Below are positions 4,867 through 7,086 of a stretch of 7,086 nt of DNA, in pieces (the stretch's first letter is position 1; each line of letters opens with the position of its first letter). The DNA is from Bacteroidota bacterium (GTDB taxonomy: Bacteria; Bacteroidota; Ignavibacteria; Ignavibacteriales; Ignavibacteriaceae): positions 1 to 7,086 of the forward strand of contig JAJYSI010000174.1 in the NCBI GenBank assembly GCA_021793635.1, given 5' to 3'. The notes below the pieces were generated by a model, which was not told the DNA's origin, did no database searches, and saw nothing but the letters and a program-made list of their open reading frames with translations. The position numbers and the translations under genes were made by a program.

Positions 4867-6951
4867 ATGAAAACATTATTCGCAAATACTTTCTTTATAA
4901 TAATTATCCTTAGTACGATTGTTTTTCCTCAGAAAAGTGCTTTTACTATTTCTGATCTTTACAAGATAAGAAACGTTGGGGCACCGGTAATATCATATGA
5001 CGGGAAAATGATTGCATTTACTATTATTGATAATGATCTTCCGAAAGGAACATCTACAACCAAAATTTACGTAATGAGTGAAGACGGGTTAAATTTAAAG
5101 AGTATTCCTGATACAAGTAAGAATATTTATGAACCTGTTTGGACTAAGAACGGCGACTTGGATTATATTGCCGTAAAAAATGGCACTCCGCAACTATTTC
5201 AATATTCATTTGCTGATAATAAAACAACTCAGATTACTGATTTATCCACCGGGGCTGATGCCCCAGTTGTTTCTCCAGACGGAAATTTAGTAGCGTTCTC
5301 AACGGATGTATATCCTTCTTGCGGATCTAATGACAACTGTAACAAAGAAATTGATTCAACATCTGCGCATGGTCCTATTCAGGCATATCTTGCAGATCAT
5401 CTTCTTTTTAGGCATTGGACACAATATTCAGCAGGGAAGTATACTCATATTTTTATTTATAATGTTGAAGATAAGACTTATACAGATGTTACCCCGGGAA
5501 AATTTGTATCTCCCACATTTATGCTTGGCGGAGGTGTCGGATATAATTTTTCACCGGACAGTAAACAACTGTGCTTCGTCTCTAATCACGATCCGCATCC
5601 AGAGGCATCAACTAATGCAGACCTGCGGATAGTTCCGGTTACAGGCGGTGATGCGATAAATATTACTAAAGAAAATAAGGCTTGGGACGGTTGGCCTATT
5701 TATTCTCCGGACGGAAGATATATTGCTTATCGTACTCAATTAGTTCCCGGTTATGAATCTGATAGATTTAGACTAGCTATTTATGATAGACAAACTAAGA
5801 AGTCTAGAATACTAACCGACAGTTTTGACAATTGGGTTGATGATTTTAGATGGAGTCCTGATTCAAAAGAAATATATTTTATGGGAGAAGTAGAAGGCTA
5901 CGAACCAATTTATAAAGTTGATTTAGCTTCGGATAAAATTACTAATATAACTGGTAATCAAGCTATCGGTGGTTTTGAGATAACAAATGAAGGTAAAGAT
6001 ATTGTTTTCGCAGCTTCCTCAGTAGCAAAGCCAAGAGAGTTATATAGAATAAATTTAGGTGATAGAAAGATAGAACAGATAACTGATTTCAATAAGAAAT
6101 TTTTAGAAGATGTTGATGTTCGTCCCGTTGAAAAGATGTGGGTTGAAGGAACTGGGGGAAAGAAGGTTGAAGTATTCATAGTAAAGCCGCATGACTTTAA
6201 TCCAAATAAGAAATATCCTTTGATCTTAAATGTTCACGGCGGACCTCAGATGCAGTGGATGGATTCATTTAGAGGTGACTGGCAGGTTTATCCGGGTTCA
6301 GGTTATGTAGTAGCATTTCCAAATCCGCATGGCTCTACAGGTTATGGAGAAGCATACACTGCAGAGATCTCAGGTGATTGGGGAGGTAAAGTTTTTGAAG
6401 ATTTAATGAAAGTTACCGATGCCCTTGAGAAGCTTCCTTATGTTGATAAAAACAAGATGGGCGCTATGGGTTGGTCTTACGGCGGTTATATGATGGATTG
6501 GTTCCAGGCTAAAACCAAGCGCTTCAAATGCTTGGCATCTATGATGGGTGTTTATGACTTAACTTCAATGTGGGGAAGCACTGAGGAACTTTGGTTTGTT
6601 AACCACGATTTAAATGGGCAACCGTGGAATTCTGAAGATTATACTAAGTTTTCACCCGCTCATTATGCGAAAGATTTTTCTACTCCTACATTAATTTTTA
6701 CCGGGCAAAAAGATTTTCGTGTTCCCTACAACCAAAGCATTGAATATTTTACAACACTCCAGACTTTAGGTGTCCCTTCGCGTTTAATCATATTTAAAAA
6801 TGATGGGCACTGGCCCGATAATATTAAATCAATGCCTCTTTATTATGATGCACACCTGGATTGGTTTCACAAATATCTCGGAGGTTTACCTGCTCCCTAC
6901 AACGTAAAAGAAATGATAAGAAATTTAAGTTTTAAGAATAATTCTAAATAA
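4867..6951 (+). CDS. Exported S9 family (prolyl oligopeptidase fold) dipeptidyl/acylaminoacyl peptidase, DPP5-like
   Basis: The product is 694 aa, the usual length for S9C enzymes. The start is ATG 4867, with GAGG 5 nt upstream. Residues 1 to about 22 form a hydrophobic signal sequence, so the enzyme is probably periplasmic. Residues about 28-415 form a beta-propeller with repeated SPDG/SPDS blade motifs (136, 229, 280, 330). They include ADHLLFRHW (176-184), typical of DPP5/S9C. The alpha/beta-hydrolase domain follows. Its oxyanion-region motif is NVHGGP (455-460), then PNPHGSTGYGE (485-495). The nucleophile elbow is GWSYGG with S537, the acid is D616 in GQKDFRVP, and the histidine is H648 in NDGHWP, so the triad is complete. 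Such enzymes remove dipeptides or acylated residues from oligopeptides, and in asaccharolytic Bacteroidota they feed amino-acid catabolism. C152 and C158 are close together and could form a disulfide in the periplasm. The exact peptide preference cannot be read from sequence. A terminator follows 8 bp after the stop. Confidence 0.94.
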   Translation: MKTLFANTFFIIIILSTIVFPQKSAFTISDLYKIRNVGAPVISYDGKMIAFTIIDNDLPKGTSTTKIYVMSEDGLNLKSIPDTSKNIYEPVWTKNGDLDYIAVKNGTPQLFQYSFADNKTTQITDLSTGADAPVVSPDGNLVAFSTDVYPSCGSNDNCNKEIDSTSAHGPIQAYLADHLLFRHWTQYSAGKYTHIFIYNVEDKTYTDVTPGKFVSPTFMLGGGVGYNFSPDSKQLCFVSNHDPHPEASTNADLRIVPVTGGDAINITKENKAWDGWPIYSPDGRYIAYRTQLVPGYESDRFRLAIYDRQTKKSRILTDSFDNWVDDFRWSPDSKEIYFMGEVEGYEPIYKVDLASDKITNITGNQAIGGFEITNEGKDIVFAASSVAKPRELYRINLGDRKIEQITDFNKKFLEDVDVRPVEKMWVEGTGGKKVEVFIVKPHDFNPNKKYPLILNVHGGPQMQWMDSFRGDWQVYPGSGYVVAFPNPHGSTGYGEAYTAEISGDWGGKVFEDLMKVTDALEKLPYVDKNKMGAMGWSYGGYMMDWFQAKTKRFKCLASMMGVYDLTSMWGSTEELWFVNHDLNGQPWNSEDYTKFSPAHYAKDFSTPTLIFTGQKDFRVPYNQSIEYFTTLQTLGVPSRLIIFKNDGHWPDNIKSMPLYYDAHLDWFHKYLGGLPAPYNVKEMIRNLSFKNNSK

Positions 6952-6959
6952 ACATTGAA

Positions 6960-7003
6960 GGGCTTTAGAGTTGTCTCTCCCGATAACTCTAAAGCTTAAT
7001 TTT
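6960..7003 (+). terminator. Strong intrinsic terminator after the S9 peptidase gene
   Basis: The left arm at 6960-6975 (GGGCTTTAGAGTTGTC) pairs along its full 16 nt with 6982-6997 (GATAACTCTAAAGCTT), with three G-U wobbles and no mismatch. It closes a six-base TCTCCC loop. The tail is AATTTT (6998-7003), a short T-run. The stem starts 8 bp after the stop codon. The near-perfect stem would also work as a transcript 3'-end stabiliser or act on a converging transcript. Confidence 0.85.
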
Positions 7004-7086
7004 ATGCATTGGTTCAAAACTGCTACTTGAATAATGATTATAAATATTGAATCCATTGGCTGATTGTCGCCTGACTGGCTTTTCGT

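Noticed and set aside
7009..7044. Promoter-like TTGGTT ... TATAAA near the right end
   Set aside because: The spacing between the boxes is about 24 bp, too long for a sigma-70 promoter, and no gene start follows within the window.
1..7086. CRISPR array, tRNA/rRNA, insertion sequence, attachment site or defence system
   Set aside because: No spaced repeats, cloverleaf, terminal inverted repeats or transposase/integrase motifs were seen. RadC is sometimes carried on mobile DNA, but its neighbours here are ordinary chromosomal genes of similar composition.

Overview
The window looks like chromosomal DNA from an AT-rich Gram-negative bacterium, most likely of the Bacteroidota/Chlorobi/Ignavibacteria group. 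That placement is inferred from protein style: a LysM protein with a GDCLWNIA motif, a PhoH of about 326 aa, a periplasmic S9 peptidase of the dipeptidyl-peptidase 5 type, and a lipoprotein signal peptide. Most genes carry clear Shine-Dalgarno sites, which fits Ignavibacteria/Chlorobi better than Flavobacteriia or Bacteroidia. The first nine bases equal the 3' end of the common Illumina adapter, so position 1 is probably a metagenome contig end.

Layout. Positions 1-1116 (+) hold the C-terminal end of a type I periplasmic ligand-binding-fold protein, followed 15 bp later by radC. The two share a reading frame, separated by one TAG, and radC has no normal start codon. Positions 1117-1295 are an AT-rich leader. 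Positions 1296-2298 (+) hold a two-gene envelope operon: a small coiled-coil lipoprotein and a secreted coiled-coil protein with a C-terminal LysM domain. It ends at a Rho-independent terminator (2334-2370), only 18 bp before the phoH ATG (2389-3369, +). mazG (3475-4236, -) converges on phoH. It diverges from a RidA-family gene (4376-4831, +), which is followed 35 bp later by a large exported S9 prolyl-oligopeptidase-family enzyme (4867-6951, +) and a strong hairpin terminator (6960-7003). The last ~80 bp hold nothing I can assign.

Function. Most genes are conserved housekeeping or metabolite-quality-control families: MazG cleans nucleotide pools, RidA-type proteins remove reactive enamines/imines, PhoH is an ATPase linked to RNA metabolism, and the S9 enzyme degrades periplasmic peptides. 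The least characterised unit is the lipoprotein/LysM pair, whose architecture suggests an outer-membrane-to-peptidoglycan tether or scaffold. I see no mobile element, CRISPR array, tRNA or rRNA, and no defence or other exotic system.
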